A DNA stretch of 64,000 bases, from NCBI GenBank assembly GCA_963778025.1, contig CAVZTA010000003.1, positions 124,001 through 188,000 of the forward strand, read 5' to 3'. Of the stretch, positions 51,758-60,581 are shown one piece after another (the first letter of the stretch is position 1; every line of letters starts with the position of its first letter). This DNA comes from CAVZTA01 sp963778025. GTDB lineage: Bacteria; Chloroflexota; Limnocylindria; Limnocylindrales; CSP1-4. The notes below the pieces were generated by a model. The model was not told where the DNA came from and did no database searches. It saw only the letters and a list, made by a program, of their open reading frames with translations. The translations under genes were made by a program, and so were the position numbers.

Positions 51758-53061
51758 TGTCCGCGGAGGACGGCCCGCCCGAGACCGCGCCCCCGCTCGA
51801 CGGGCCGCCTCCCGATGCCGCCCAGCCATCCCCGGCAGCGCCGGCCGCCGAGGAGTGGCCGCCGCGCATCCCGTACCGCGAGCCACTCCCGGTCTCGCCC
51901 GGCACCTGGGACCCCCGACGACCTGGCGGATCGGGGCGCGATCGTCGCGCTCAGCGCGCGCAGGCTCGCCACTGGCGTCGCGGCCCGCGCCCGCCGTGGT
52001 GGCCCGAGGACGAGGCGTGGCCGCCCGGACCGCGCCGCCCACCCTGGGCGTTCGGCTGTCTGTTCTTCCTGCTGTTCCTGGTGGTCCTCGGCTTCGTCGT
52101 CACGATCTTCGGGGCGATCCTGGCGTCGTTCGGCGTGTTCGTCCGATCCGGGCCGGAACACCTGCTCGTGCCGCTGCTGTTCCTGGCGCTGGTCATCGCG
52201 CTCGTGGTCCGCTTCGCCGGCGGCGGCGCGTGGCGCACCGGCCGGACGCTGGACGCGCTGGTCGAGGCGGCGCGGGCCGTGGAGGCCGGCGACTACTCCG
52301 CCCGGGTCGCGCCACCGGAGCGCGGTCCGCGGGCGCTCCGTGAGCTCGTCGGTGCCTTCGACACGATGACCGACCGGCTCGCCGCCGACGAGCGCAGCCG
52401 CCAGGCGCTCCTCGCCGACGTGAGCCACGAGCTGCGCACGCCACTCGCGGTGATCCGCGGCAGCCTCGAGGCCATCGTCGACGGCGTCCATCCGGCCGAC
52501 GAGGCGCACCTGGGCGCGATCGTCGAGGAGACGCGGGTGATGGAGCGCCTGGTCGAGGACCTGCGGACGATCGCCCAGGCCGAGGGCGGCACGCTGACGC
52601 TCCACCCGGAGCCGACCGACCTCGCCGATCTCGCAGGAGAGGTGGTCGCCTCGTTCATGAGCCAGGCACAGCGGGCCGATGTCACGCTCGTCGCCGACGT
52701 CCCCGACGAGCTCCCACCGCTGACCGTCGACCCGGTGCGGATCCGGGAGGTCGTCGCGAACCTCGTCAGCAACGCCCTCCGCCACACGCCGGCCGGCGGG
52801 CGCGTGACGGTGCGCGTGTCCGCCGCGCCGGAGCACGTCGAGCTCGGGGTGGTCGACACCGGGCCGGGCATCGATCCCGCGATCCTGCCGCACGTCTTCG
52901 ACCGCTTCGTGAAGACGCCCGGGTCCGGCGGGTCCGGCCTCGGCCTCGCGATCGCACGCGACCTCACCGTCGCCCACGGCGGCACCATCGAGGCCGCGAG
53001 TCCACCCGGCGCCGGGACCACCTTCACGGTGCGGCTCCCGCTCACCGGCGGAGGTCGCTGA
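51757..53061 (+). CDS. Sensor histidine kinase with HAMP domain
   Basis: 434 residues. A Pro/Arg-rich cytoplasmic head of about 95 residues precedes two membrane helices (FLLFLVVLGFVVTIFGAILA and LLVPLLFLALVIALVV) with only about 15 residues between them, so there is no real outside sensor domain. HAMP (LDALVEAARAVEAGDYSARV, LRELVGAFDTMTDRLAADE), HisKA with phospho-His in LADVSHELRTPLAVIRGS, HATPase with LVSNALRHTP, DTGPGIDP and GSGLGLAIARD. The short loop suggests sensing within the membrane or through a partner such as the small protein at 50511. Confidence 0.92.
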   Translation: MSAEDGPPETAPPLDGPPPDAAQPSPAAPAAEEWPPRIPYREPLPVSPGTWDPRRPGGSGRDRRAQRAQARHWRRGPRPPWWPEDEAWPPGPRRPPWAFGCLFFLLFLVVLGFVVTIFGAILASFGVFVRSGPEHLLVPLLFLALVIALVVRFAGGGAWRTGRTLDALVEAARAVEAGDYSARVAPPERGPRALRELVGAFDTMTDRLAADERSRQALLADVSHELRTPLAVIRGSLEAIVDGVHPADEAHLGAIVEETRVMERLVEDLRTIAQAEGGTLTLHPEPTDLADLAGEVVASFMSQAQRADVTLVADVPDELPPLTVDPVRIREVVANLVSNALRHTPAGGRVTVRVSAAPEHVELGVVDTGPGIDPAILPHVFDRFVKTPGSGGSGLGLAIARDLTVAHGGTIEAASPPGAGTTFTVRLPLTGGGR

Positions 53062-53089
53062 CCCGGCAGGACCGTCGGGAAACGACGAA

Positions 53090-53123
53090 CCGGCAGGATC
53101 CCTTGCCCGAGGGATCCCGCCGG
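53090..53123. terminator. Convergent hairpin terminator
   Basis: CCGGC-A-GGATCCCT and AGGGATCC-C-GCCGG pair with one mismatch around a 6-nt loop, between the kinase stop (53061) and the HtrA stop (53150). Confidence 0.6.
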
Positions 53124-53149
53124 TCGTCCGACGGATGGGGAGAGGGGTG

Positions 53150-54532
53150 CTAGGAGAGGGTGCCGAGCACCACCGTGATGGTCTGGTCGGCGCCGCCCCG
53201 CTGGACGGTGAGCGTCACCTGGTCGCCGGCGGCGTGGCGGCGAAGGATCGAGACCAGCTCGTCCATCGTGTCCACCGCGACCCCGTCGACATGGGTGATG
53301 ACGTCGCTCTCCTTGAGGCCGGCCTTGTCGGCCGCGGCGCCCGTCTGGACCTGGCCGATCTCGACACCGGTCGGGGCCTGGCCACCATCGCTCAGGTCGC
53401 GATAGGCGGTCGTGCCGCTGATGCCGAGGCCCGCGGTCGTCGCGGCGCCCTTCGCGATGAGCTCGTCGGCGACGCGCTTGACGATCTCGACCGGGGTCGC
53501 GAACCCGACACCTTCGATGCCGACGCTGCTCACGCCCACGGCGGTGGTGATGCCCACGAGGTGGCCCTGCTCGTCGACGAGCGCGCCGCCGCTGGAGCCT
53601 TCGTTGATGGCCGCGTCCGTCTGGAGCATCCCGTAGAGGATCGTCTGCTGGTCGGTCTGGACCTCGCGCCCGATGGCGGACAGGACACCGACGCTGAGCG
53701 ACGGGCCGCCCTGGAGCCCGAGCGGGCTGCCGACGGCGATGGTGGTCCCGCCGATCTTCAGCGCATCCGAGCTGCCGAGGGCGATGGGCGTCAGGTCATC
53801 GGCGCTGATCTTGAGGACCGCGAGGTCGGTCGCGGCGTCCTCGCCGAGGAGCTTCGCCGCGTAGCTCCGGCCGTCGCTCAGGACGACCCGATACGAGGTG
53901 CCGGCTTCGACGACGTGGCGGTTCGTGACGACGTGGCCGTCGGCGTCGAGCACGACGCCCGAGCCCGAGGCCACCGGCTGGGCCTGGCCGCCCTGAGCCT
54001 GGCCATCGCCGCTCTGCGACTGGCCGTTGCCGGGGATCTGGCCGGCGCCCGGGAAGCCCTGCTGGAAGCGGCCGTTGCTGGCCGCGGAGACCTCGATGTA
54101 GACGACCGACGGCACGACGGTCTGGGCGACGGTCGGCGCGTTGACCGAGACCGGCGCGACAGGGACCAGCGTGGTGATGCCGTTGTTGGCGGTCGAGCCG
54201 TTGCCGGTCGTGGCCGGGGCGGTCGCCGCGGCTGCCGGGCTGATCGCCGCGGGGGCGGCCCGCGGGGCGAGGACGGTCGCGCCGGCCCACGCGCCACCGG
54301 TGGCGGCGGCCGCGACGACGACGGCGAGGCCGGCGGCACCGGCCATGCGCCGGGCACCCGCTCCGGATCGGGCGGGTCGCGGGCGAACGGGCGCGGTGAC
54401 GACGGGATCGGCAGCCGGCGTGGCGAACCACTGGCCGGCGGGGTCCTCGGCGGGGCGAGCGAACGGGCTGGCGCCGGGGGTGGGGGTCGAGCCGGGCTCG
54501 GGCTCAGGATGAGGTGCGGCGGGGGACCACAT
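53150..54532 (-). CDS. HtrA/DegP-type serine protease with PDZ domain
   Basis: Membrane-anchored trypsin-like protease, 460 residues. Cytosolic Pro/Ala-rich head, membrane helix about 63-85, Ala/Thr/Gln/Gly-rich stalk to about 185, protease domain 188-365 and one PDZ domain (about 375-455, TGVEIGQVQTGAAADKAGLKESDVITHVDG). Catalytic triad: His206 (VTNRHVVEA), Asp236 (AATDLAVLK) and Ser314 in NEGSSGGALVD; the usual motif is GNSGGA, so the Asn is Ser here. Degrades or refolds damaged envelope proteins. Divergent from the exported protein at 54742, with a palindrome between them. Confidence 0.92.
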   Translation of the reverse strand: MWSPAAPHPEPEPGSTPTPGASPFARPAEDPAGQWFATPAADPVVTAPVRPRPARSGAGARRMAGAAGLAVVVAAAATGGAWAGATVLAPRAAPAAISPAAAATAPATTGNGSTANNGITTLVPVAPVSVNAPTVAQTVVPSVVYIEVSAASNGRFQQGFPGAGQIPGNGQSQSGDGQAQGGQAQPVASGSGVVLDADGHVVTNRHVVEAGTSYRVVLSDGRSYAAKLLGEDAATDLAVLKISADDLTPIALGSSDALKIGGTTIAVGSPLGLQGGPSLSVGVLSAIGREVQTDQQTILYGMLQTDAAINEGSSGGALVDEQGHLVGITTAVGVSSVGIEGVGFATPVEIVKRVADELIAKGAATTAGLGISGTTAYRDLSDGGQAPTGVEIGQVQTGAAADKAGLKESDVITHVDGVAVDTMDELVSILRRHAAGDQVTLTVQRGGADQTITVVLGTLS

Positions 54533-54593
54533 GGCGACTCCAGGGTCTGGTATGAGGTGCGTTCCTGTGGTCCACTGTCATCCCCGGCGCTTC

Positions 54594-54623
54594 GCGGATC
54601 CTTGGCGGGACCTGTGGATCCGC
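54594..54623. promoter_or_regulatory. Inverted repeat in the HtrA divergent promoter region
   Basis: GCGGATCC and GGATCCGC are perfect 8-bp arms separated by 14 nt, between the divergent starts at 54532 and 54742. Candidate operator shared by both genes. Confidence 0.35.
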
Positions 54624-54741
54624 CGAGAAGGTCTCGCGGGCTCGGCCCGCGTTCCCAGCCAGCTCACAGCCGCTCCACCGGAACCCCATAGCCGCCACCA
54701 CCACCGTGCGAGCCTCGGCCCGTACGTCGCTCGGAGACTCG

Positions 54742-55296
54742 ATGCGCAAGCTGCTCGCTCTCGGTCTGGGTGCATCCCTTCTGGTCGTCGGCACCGGCGC
54801 CGTCCTGGCGCAGAACACGCCGTCGAGCGCCCCGGCCGCGAACCCCGCGGCCTCGGCCGCCCCTTCGGCCAAGACCCCGTCGACCACGGGCGTCGCGCCG
54901 AAGGTCCGTGGTGACAGCCTCCTCGACAAGGTGCTCAAGGACCTCGTCGCCGACGGGACGATCGACCAGCAGCAGGCGGACGCCATCACGGCCAAGCTCA
55001 AGACCGAGCGTGACGCGCTCCGCGCTGACCTCAAGGCGAAGGCCGAGGCCGCCCGGAAGGTGCGCCAGCAGATCCGCGACTTCCTCAAGGACGGCGTCAT
55101 CACCGCCGACGAGCTTGCGCAGCTGCCCGCGGACAACCCGCTTCGGAACCTCGACAAGCTGCTCGACGACGGCAAGATCACGCTCGACGAGCTGCGTCAG
55201 CTGGGCGTGGGTCGCGGCAAGCTCGGCTTCGGCCATGGCCATGGGCCGAAGCAGCAGCAGAACGCGGCCCCATCGGCATCACCGACGACCGGCTGA
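54742..55296 (+). CDS. Secreted protein with three DGxI(T/D)-type helical repeats
   Basis: 184 residues. Cleavable signal (MRKLLALGLGASLLVVGTGAVLAQ), an Ala/Pro/Ser linker, then a charged helical domain with three short repeats: LVADGTIDQQQADAI, LKDGVITADELAQL and LDDGKITLDELRQL. These resemble half EF-hands or the helical repeats of small stress-related secreted proteins; the calcium ligands are incomplete, so metal binding is uncertain. Ends in Gly/His/Gln-rich low complexity (GHGHGPKQQQ). Divergent from HtrA. Start at 54742 begins the signal peptide. Function unknown. Confidence 0.65.
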   Translation: MRKLLALGLGASLLVVGTGAVLAQNTPSSAPAANPAASAAPSAKTPSTTGVAPKVRGDSLLDKVLKDLVADGTIDQQQADAITAKLKTERDALRADLKAKAEAARKVRQQIRDFLKDGVITADELAQLPADNPLRNLDKLLDDGKITLDELRQLGVGRGKLGFGHGHGPKQQQNAAPSASPTTG

Positions 55297-55362
55297 CCCG
55301 CGCCGCGTCAGGCGTGTCAGCCGCTACGTGGCGGTTCGCTCCTCAGCGACCGGTCCCCGTCC

Positions 55363-56802
55363 TCAGGCGACCCGCGCTGGGACCGCCGGATCCGCGACCG
55401 GGAGCGTCACCGCGAAGGTCGCGCCGCCGCCCGGCGTCGGGCGATGGACGACCGTCCCGCCGTGCGCCTCCACGACCGACGCCGCGATGGCCAGCCCAAG
55501 GCCGCTCCCTCCGCGGTCCCGCGAGCGCCCGGGATCCGCACGATAGAAGCGGTCGAACACCTGCTCGGCGTGCTCCGCCGAGATGCCCGGGCCGTGGTCG
55601 ACGACCTCGAGCTCGGCACGGCCCTCGCGTGATCCCAGGCGGACTTCCAGCCCGGCGTCGATCGGGGTATGCACGCGGACGTTCGTGAACAGGTTGCCGA
55701 CGACCTGGCGCAGGCGATCCTCGTCGCCCATGACGATCAGCCCGGGGCGGATGTCGGCGGTGATCGGCCGCAGCGGCTCCACGGCCCGTGCGTCGGCGAC
55801 CGAGTCCTCGACCAGCAGGCTCAGGTCGACCTTCTCGTTGCGGAGCGGCCGCCCCTGGTCGAGCCGAGCGAGGAGCAGCAGGTCCTCGACCAGTGAGGAC
55901 ATCCGCTTGCTCTCCGTCCCGATCCGGCGCATCGCCTGGTCCAGCGCCGCGTCGTCGGCCAGCCCGCCCGCGCGGTACAGGTCGACGTACCCACGCAACG
56001 CCGTCAGCGGCGTCCGCAGCTCGTGCGAGGCGTCACCCACGAACCTGCGCAGCCGGTCCTCCGACCGTTCCTTCGCCTCGAGGGCCGCCTGCTGGCTGTC
56101 GAACGAGGCCTGGATCCGGTCGAGCATCGCGTCGAACGCCGTGCTCAGCCGGCCGACCTCGGTGCGGTCGTGCTGCACGTCGGCGCGCCGGGAGAGGTCA
56201 CCGCCCGCGATCGAATCGGCGGTCGCGGCGATCCGGTCGAGGGGCCGCAGATCGCGCCGGATCAGGAGCCAGCCGGCCGGGATCGCCAACGCGAGCACCA
56301 CCCCACCGACGAGCAGCAGATTCCGGACGAGCGACGCGACCGACTCGTCGACGCTCGTCGTGGGCGCGGCCATGACGACGTTGAACTCGAAGTTGCTCGG
56401 GCGCTCCACCAGACGCTGGACCAGCATGCGGTAGTGGACGCTGCCGTCGGCCGACTGGCCGTCGACCACCTTGCCGTAGAGCGACTGCCAGGCGGTCGTC
56501 CCGCCCGTGGGGATCGCGGGCAGGGGATCGGGATCGCGGGCGAAGCCCGATTCGATGCTGCCGAGGACCTTGCCGTCGTCGTCGAAGAACACGAGGGCCA
56601 GGCGACTGCCGGTGACATCCGGGCCATGCGGGCCGCCCGGCCGGGCGAGGTCGCGGACGTCCGTCGTCTCGAGCTGGGTGTCGATCTGGTCGATCAGATT
56701 GCTCCGCGTCGTGCGGACGATGAGCGTCGCCATGACGACGAGCGCCAGGACGAGCACGACTCCCAGCGAGAGGACCAGCCGCGTGCGGAGCGTGAGCGCC
56801 AC
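55363..56802 (-). CDS. Sensor histidine kinase (HAMP, HisKA, HATPase)
   Basis: 479 residues. Helix 1 (LVLSLGVVLVLALVVMATLIV), an outside sensor of about 140 residues (including LALVFFDDDGKVLGSI), helix 2 (LLLVGGVVLALAIPAGWLLI), HAMP (RPLDRIAATADSIAGGDLSRRA), phospho-His in FVGDASHELRTPLTALRG, N box LFTNVRVHTP (Val-Arg where Ala-Val is common), DHGPGISA and GGSGLGLAIAAS. GTG start at 56802, 13 nt after the regulator stop. Resembles the MprB/TcrY style of kinase. It responds to an unknown envelope signal with the regulator encoded just upstream. Confidence 0.9.
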   Translation of the reverse strand: MALTLRTRLVLSLGVVLVLALVVMATLIVRTTRSNLIDQIDTQLETTDVRDLARPGGPHGPDVTGSRLALVFFDDDGKVLGSIESGFARDPDPLPAIPTGGTTAWQSLYGKVVDGQSADGSVHYRMLVQRLVERPSNFEFNVVMAAPTTSVDESVASLVRNLLLVGGVVLALAIPAGWLLIRRDLRPLDRIAATADSIAGGDLSRRADVQHDRTEVGRLSTAFDAMLDRIQASFDSQQAALEAKERSEDRLRRFVGDASHELRTPLTALRGYVDLYRAGGLADDAALDQAMRRIGTESKRMSSLVEDLLLLARLDQGRPLRNEKVDLSLLVEDSVADARAVEPLRPITADIRPGLIVMGDEDRLRQVVGNLFTNVRVHTPIDAGLEVRLGSREGRAELEVVDHGPGISAEHAEQVFDRFYRADPGRSRDRGGSGLGLAIAASVVEAHGGTVVHRPTPGGGATFAVTLPVADPAVPARVA

Positions 56803-56815
56803 GGGAGGGACCGGC

Positions 56816-57538
56816 TCAGGTGTCGGCGCGGAGCACGTAGCCGAAGCCGCGCACGGTCTGGATGAGCCGCGGCTCGACCTTGTCGACCTTGCGCCGGAGG
56901 TAGCTGATGTACGTCTCCACGACGTTCTCCTCGCCGTTGAAGTCGTACTGCCAGACGTGGTCCAGGATCTGCTGCTTCGACAGGACGCGCTCGGGGTTGA
57001 GGAGGAGGTAGCGCAGGAGCCGGAACTCGGTGGGTGAGAGCTCGATCGTCCGGCCGGCCCGCCAGACCTGGTGGCGGTCCTCGTCCATCTCGAGGTCGCG
57101 GTACCGGAGGCGGGCGTCCTGCTCGCCACCGGCCTTCGTGCGGCGGAGCAGCGCACCGATGCGCAGCGTCAGCTCCTGGAGCGAGAACGGCTTGGTCACG
57201 TAGTCGTCGCCACCGCGGATGAAGCCGGTGACCCGGTCATCCTCGGCGTCGCGGGCGGTGAGGAAGATCACCGGGACGAAATCGCGGCTCTCGCGGAGCC
57301 GGCGGCAGACCTCGAAGCCGTCGATGTCCGGGAGCATCACGTCGAGGACGACGAGGTCGGGTGCGTTGTCCCGGGCGGCTTCCAGACCGGCCATGCCGGT
57401 GCCCGCGGTGCGGACCTCGAAGCCCATGTAGCGGAGTGCCGTGCCCAGCAGGTCGGTGATGGCCGGCTCGTCGTCGATGACGAGCACTCGGGATGGCGTG
57501 GTGCCCGCGGGGGCGTCGGTGGGACGGCTCTGGATCAC
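56816..57538 (-). CDS. OmpR/PhoB family response regulator
   Basis: 240 residues with a 16-residue leader. Receiver: VLVIDDEPAITDLLGTALRYMGF, phospho-acceptor in LVVLDVMLPDIDGFEVCRRL, FLTARDAEDD, Lys in DDYVTKPFSLQEL. DNA-binding domain: LSPTEFRLLRYLLLNPERVLSKQQILDHVWQYDFNGEENVVETYISYLRRKVDKVEPRLIQTVRGFGYVLR, close to the MprA/TcrX group. GTG at 57538 chosen because AGGAG lies 10 nt upstream; a more distant ATG (57575) is possible. Works with the kinase at 55363. Confidence 0.92.
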   Translation of the reverse strand: MIQSRPTDAPAGTTPSRVLVIDDEPAITDLLGTALRYMGFEVRTAGTGMAGLEAARDNAPDLVVLDVMLPDIDGFEVCRRLRESRDFVPVIFLTARDAEDDRVTGFIRGGDDYVTKPFSLQELTLRIGALLRRTKAGGEQDARLRYRDLEMDEDRHQVWRAGRTIELSPTEFRLLRYLLLNPERVLSKQQILDHVWQYDFNGEENVVETYISYLRRKVDKVEPRLIQTVRGFGYVLRADT

Positions 57539-57766
57539 GGTGCGGGACTCCTGTCGACACGTTGCCGCGACCATCACATCACGTTTTTCTGGGAGGTTCC
57601 TGTGAGGATTCCCGGAGCGACCTGTCGAACGGGTGACGACGTCGTGGACGGCGCCGACCGTCACCCCACCGCGACGCGACTCACAGCGAGGTCCCAGCAA
57701 GCGTTCGGGCGACGCACAGGCGACTTGGGGAGCCTGACCAGGGACCCGATCCGGGGGCCCCTCGGC

Positions 57767-57772
57767 TACCAT
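57767..57772 (+). promoter_or_regulatory. Candidate -10 box of the YceI gene
   Basis: TACCAT, 38 nt before the ATG; no clear -35. Confidence 0.3.
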
Positions 57773-57810
57773 CCCGCGCCACGAGCGCACGACCCTGAGG
57801 TCCGCCCAGC

Positions 57811-58617
57811 ATGTCCGCCGATCGCCCGCGCACCTGGACCTCCGGTCGTCTCGCCCTCGTCGCCGGGGTCGGGGCGCTCCTCGTCGTCGCGGTGGCCGCC
57901 GCGGCCGTCTGGTTCGTCTTCTTCAGCTCGTCCGCCCCGGGCGGCGCGACGATCGGCCAGGCGGCCGGCGTGCTCGAGTCCCCGAGCAGCGCGGCGTCGG
58001 CAGGCACGGGGACCGGCACGACCAGCGCGGATCCCGCTGCATCCAGCGGCGGCGGCACCGCGGACGGCGTGTCCGGCACGTGGACGGTGGACACATCGGT
58101 CGGGTCGTTCGCCGATTACACGAGCGCCTGGGCGGGCTTCCGGGTGAACGAGGTCCTCCAGAACATCGGCGATGCCGAGGCGATCGGCCGCACGCCGGAT
58201 GTCGACGGCCAGCTCACGATCGACGGCACGACGCTGCAGAGCGGGACCATCTCGGTCGACCTCACGACGATCCGCAGCAACCAGGCCCGGCGCGACCCCG
58301 CGATCCAGCGCTCGCTGGAGACCGGCAGCTTCCCGACCGCGACCTTCGAGCTGACCAAGCCCGTCGACTTCGGCGGCGTCCCTGCGGACGGCCAGACCGT
58401 CACCGTCGACGCCACCGGCGATCTCACGATCCACGGCACCACCAAGGAGCTCACCATCCCGCTCCAGGCGCAGGTCGTGAACGGCCGGATCGCGGTCGTG
58501 GGCTCGGCGCCCCTCACCTTCACCGACTTCGGGATCACGATGCCGACGGCGCCGGTCGTGGTCTCGGTCGAGGACAACGGCACCATCGAGTTCCAGCTCT
58601 TCTTCAGCCGCTCCTAG
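57811..58617 (+). CDS. YceI family protein, membrane-anchored
   Basis: 268 residues. One N-terminal membrane helix (about 14-38, LALVAGVGALLVVAVAAAAVWFVFF), a Ser/Ala/Gly/Thr linker to about 90, then a lipocalin-like YceI domain: GTWTVDTSVGSFADYTSAWAGFRV, LTIDGTTLQSGTISVDLTTI, NQARRDPAIQRSLETGSFPTATFEL and GDLTIHGTTKELTIPLQAQ. YceI proteins bind polyisoprenoids or similar amphipathic molecules outside the cytoplasm; the ligand here is unknown. Alone in its transcript. Confidence 0.88.
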   Translation: MSADRPRTWTSGRLALVAGVGALLVVAVAAAAVWFVFFSSSAPGGATIGQAAGVLESPSSAASAGTGTGTTSADPAASSGGGTADGVSGTWTVDTSVGSFADYTSAWAGFRVNEVLQNIGDAEAIGRTPDVDGQLTIDGTTLQSGTISVDLTTIRSNQARRDPAIQRSLETGSFPTATFELTKPVDFGGVPADGQTVTVDATGDLTIHGTTKELTIPLQAQVVNGRIAVVGSAPLTFTDFGITMPTAPVVVSVEDNGTIEFQLFFSRS

Positions 58618-58731
58618 GGCTGCGCGCGGCCGGTCCGGCGCTCCTGAGCCCGCCGGACCGGTCGCCGACGCCGAGGCCCCTCGGTTCCGCCCTCCTCCCC
58701 GCGCGGCGCGTCGCGATGCGACGATGACCCG

Positions 58732-59950
58732 GTGACGGATCCGCGCGCTCCGCGATACGCCCGCCACATCGTCCCGCTCGCGTGGGCCGCCTTCGTCCTC
58801 ATCGGCTGGACGGCGGTCCTCGTGCCCTCGCTGCTGCGCCAGGTCGAGGCCACCTTCGCGGTCGACGATGCCGCGGTCGGCATCTGGTACTTCGTGAATG
58901 CCGCCGTCTACGCCGCGGCGTCATTCGGTGGCGGCCTGCTCACGGAGCGCGTCGGACGGCGGGTCGTGCTCAGCGTGGCCGCGGGCTCGCTCGCCGTCGG
59001 CCTGACGATCGCCGCCGGAGCGTCGAGCTGGCCGGTCTTCCTCGGCGCGGCGATCCCCATGGGCCTCGGCGCGGGCGCCATCGACGGCGGGACGAACGCC
59101 CTGGTGCTGGCCGTCGTCGAGGAGGGTCGCGGCAGGGCCCTCAACCTGCTGCACCTGTTCTTCGCCATCGGGGCGCTGACCGCCCCGGCCGTCGTCGGGC
59201 AGCTGGTCGATCGCGGCGTGCCGTGGGAGCCGATCCTCCTGCTGACGGCGCTGGCCGCCACTGGGTGTCGCGGTCGTGCTCTGGCTCACGGCGATGCCGT
59301 CGGGCAAGCGGCGCCCGGGCGAGCAGCCGGCGGCCGACGGCGAGACCGACGACGCACGCGAGGACGAGGCCGTGGCGTCGCCGTCGTTCCTCGTGCCACT
59401 GGGGCTGCTGGCCGTCGCGATCGGCTGCTACGTGGCCGGCGAGGTGGGCGTGTCCAACTGGATCGTGCGCTTCCTCGACGACGTCCCGGTGGCCACAGCC
59501 ACGCTGGGCCTGTCCGCGTTCTGGGCCGGCCTGGCCCTGGGCCGCCTCGTCGCCGCGCGCTACGCGGACCGCTTCCCCCACGCGCCGTTCGCGGCCACGG
59601 CGGCGTTCGTCGCGGGACTCGCGGTGATCGTCGCGGTCGCTGCGCCGACCACGGAGCTGGCGATCGCGGCGTTCGCGGTGTCGGGCTTCGCGTCGGGTCC
59701 GGTGTTCCCCATGATCGTGGCCATCGGCGGCGACCTCTATCCGCAGCGCCTCTCCGCGACGACCGGCACGCTCACCGGCTCGGCGGTCGTGGGCGGGACG
59801 CTGTATCCACCGCTGGTCGGCCTGATGTCGGCCCGGTTCGGGATCGGGACCGGGCTGCTGGGCGCGGCCGTGCTGTCGATCCTGTGCGGGTTCGCGATCC
59901 TGGCCGCCGCGCGCTCGCGCGCCTCGCGCCTCGTGCAGGCCAGCAGCTAG
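58732..59950 (+). CDS. MFS transporter (one frameshift)
   Basis: About 405 residues with 12 predicted helices after one extra A near 59260 is removed, which joins ALAAT to LGVAVVLWLTAMPSG. The first half has FGGGLLTERVGRRVVLSVAAGSLAVGL, a variant of the family GxxxDRxGRR loop 2-3 motif, and GLGAGAIDGGTNALV; the second has GLALGRLVAARYADRF. The similarity in style (GAIDGGTNA, FSxPxxxG-like end) is to FucP/sugar or AmpG-type MFS members, but the substrate is not known. GTG start with GACGAT 6 nt before it. Convergent with the Fur gene. Confidence 0.82.
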
Positions 59951-59982
59951 CCGAGCAGCCAAGGCAGCAGCGGAGGCTCGGC
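59950..59982. terminator. Convergent terminator between MFS and Fur genes
   Basis: GCCGAGC and GCTCGGC form a 7-bp stem around 19 nt, filling the 33-nt gap between the two stops. Confidence 0.45.
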
Positions 59983-59983
59983 C

Positions 59984-60487
59984 TCAGGAGGCGGCGCCGG
60001 CGCCACCCGCGAGCCGGGCCGAACAGCCCGCGCACATCCCCGAGATCGTCAGGTGGCCGAGATCCGCCAGGAACCCGTGGCGGGTGCGCAGCGGCGCGGT
60101 GATCCGGCGCGCCTCGTCCGCCTGCAGCTCCCATGTCTGCCCGCAGCCGCGACACTGGAGATGCGCGTGCTCCGACTCCGGAAGCACGTGGAACTCCTCC
60201 CGTCCGGCGGCCGAGTGGCTGTGGCTGAGATAGCCCAGCTCCTCGAGGACGTCGAGCGTCCGGTACACCGTCGAGGGGGTGGTATCCGGGTCACGCTCCC
60301 GGCACCGGTCGACGAGCTCGCTCCCCGTCACGTGGCCATGCGTCTCCTCGAGGACCTCGAGGATGAGCCGGCGCTGCGGCGTCCAGCGCAGCCCGTGCGC
60401 ACGCAGGCGCTCCCGGATCTCGCCCCATTCGGCCTCGCCCAGCCGGCCGCCGGACATCCGTTCGCCGCTCCGTCGCGAACCAGTCAT
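59984..60487 (-). CDS. Fur family metal-responsive repressor, probable regulator of the cobalt/nickel transporter
   Basis: 167 residues. Winged helix: LRAHGLRWTPQRRLILEVLEETHGHVTGSELVDRCRERDPDTTPSTVYRTLDVLEELGYLSH. The metal-site region has HVLPESEHAHLQCRGCGQTWEL with the CxxC structural zinc pair, and a second CAGC pair near the end. The absence of an HHH-type Fur motif and the neighbourhood suggest a Zur- or Nur-like role (Zn, Ni or Co) rather than iron. The ATG at 60487 is supported by TATACT (minus strand, 60495-60500) 7 nt upstream, a leaderless start. Confidence 0.87.
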   Translation of the reverse strand: MTGSRRSGERMSGGRLGEAEWGEIRERLRAHGLRWTPQRRLILEVLEETHGHVTGSELVDRCRERDPDTTPSTVYRTLDVLEELGYLSHSHSAAGREEFHVLPESEHAHLQCRGCGQTWELQADEARRITAPLRTRHGFLADLGHLTISGMCAGCSARLAGGAGAAS

Positions 60488-60494
60488 CGGGCGG

Positions 60495-60554
60495 AGTATA
60501 TGGCTCCTGTCGCTAACGCAAGGTGTTGCGATAACGCCGAGCGGCTACTACCAT
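60495..60554. promoter_or_regulatory. Fur-type operator overlapping divergent fur and cbi promoters
   Basis: CTAACGCAA-GGTG-TTGCGATAA (60513-60534) is an inverted repeat with one mismatch. Its right arm supplies the -35 (TTGCGA, 60526-60531) of a plus-strand promoter whose -10 is TACCAT (60549-60554) after exactly 17 bp, serving cbiM. Its left arm lies at the -35 position of the minus-strand TATACT (60495-60500) serving the Fur gene. One bound dimer would block both. Confidence 0.65.
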
Positions 60555-60581
60555 CAGCGCCACCCCATCGACGGAGGAGTG

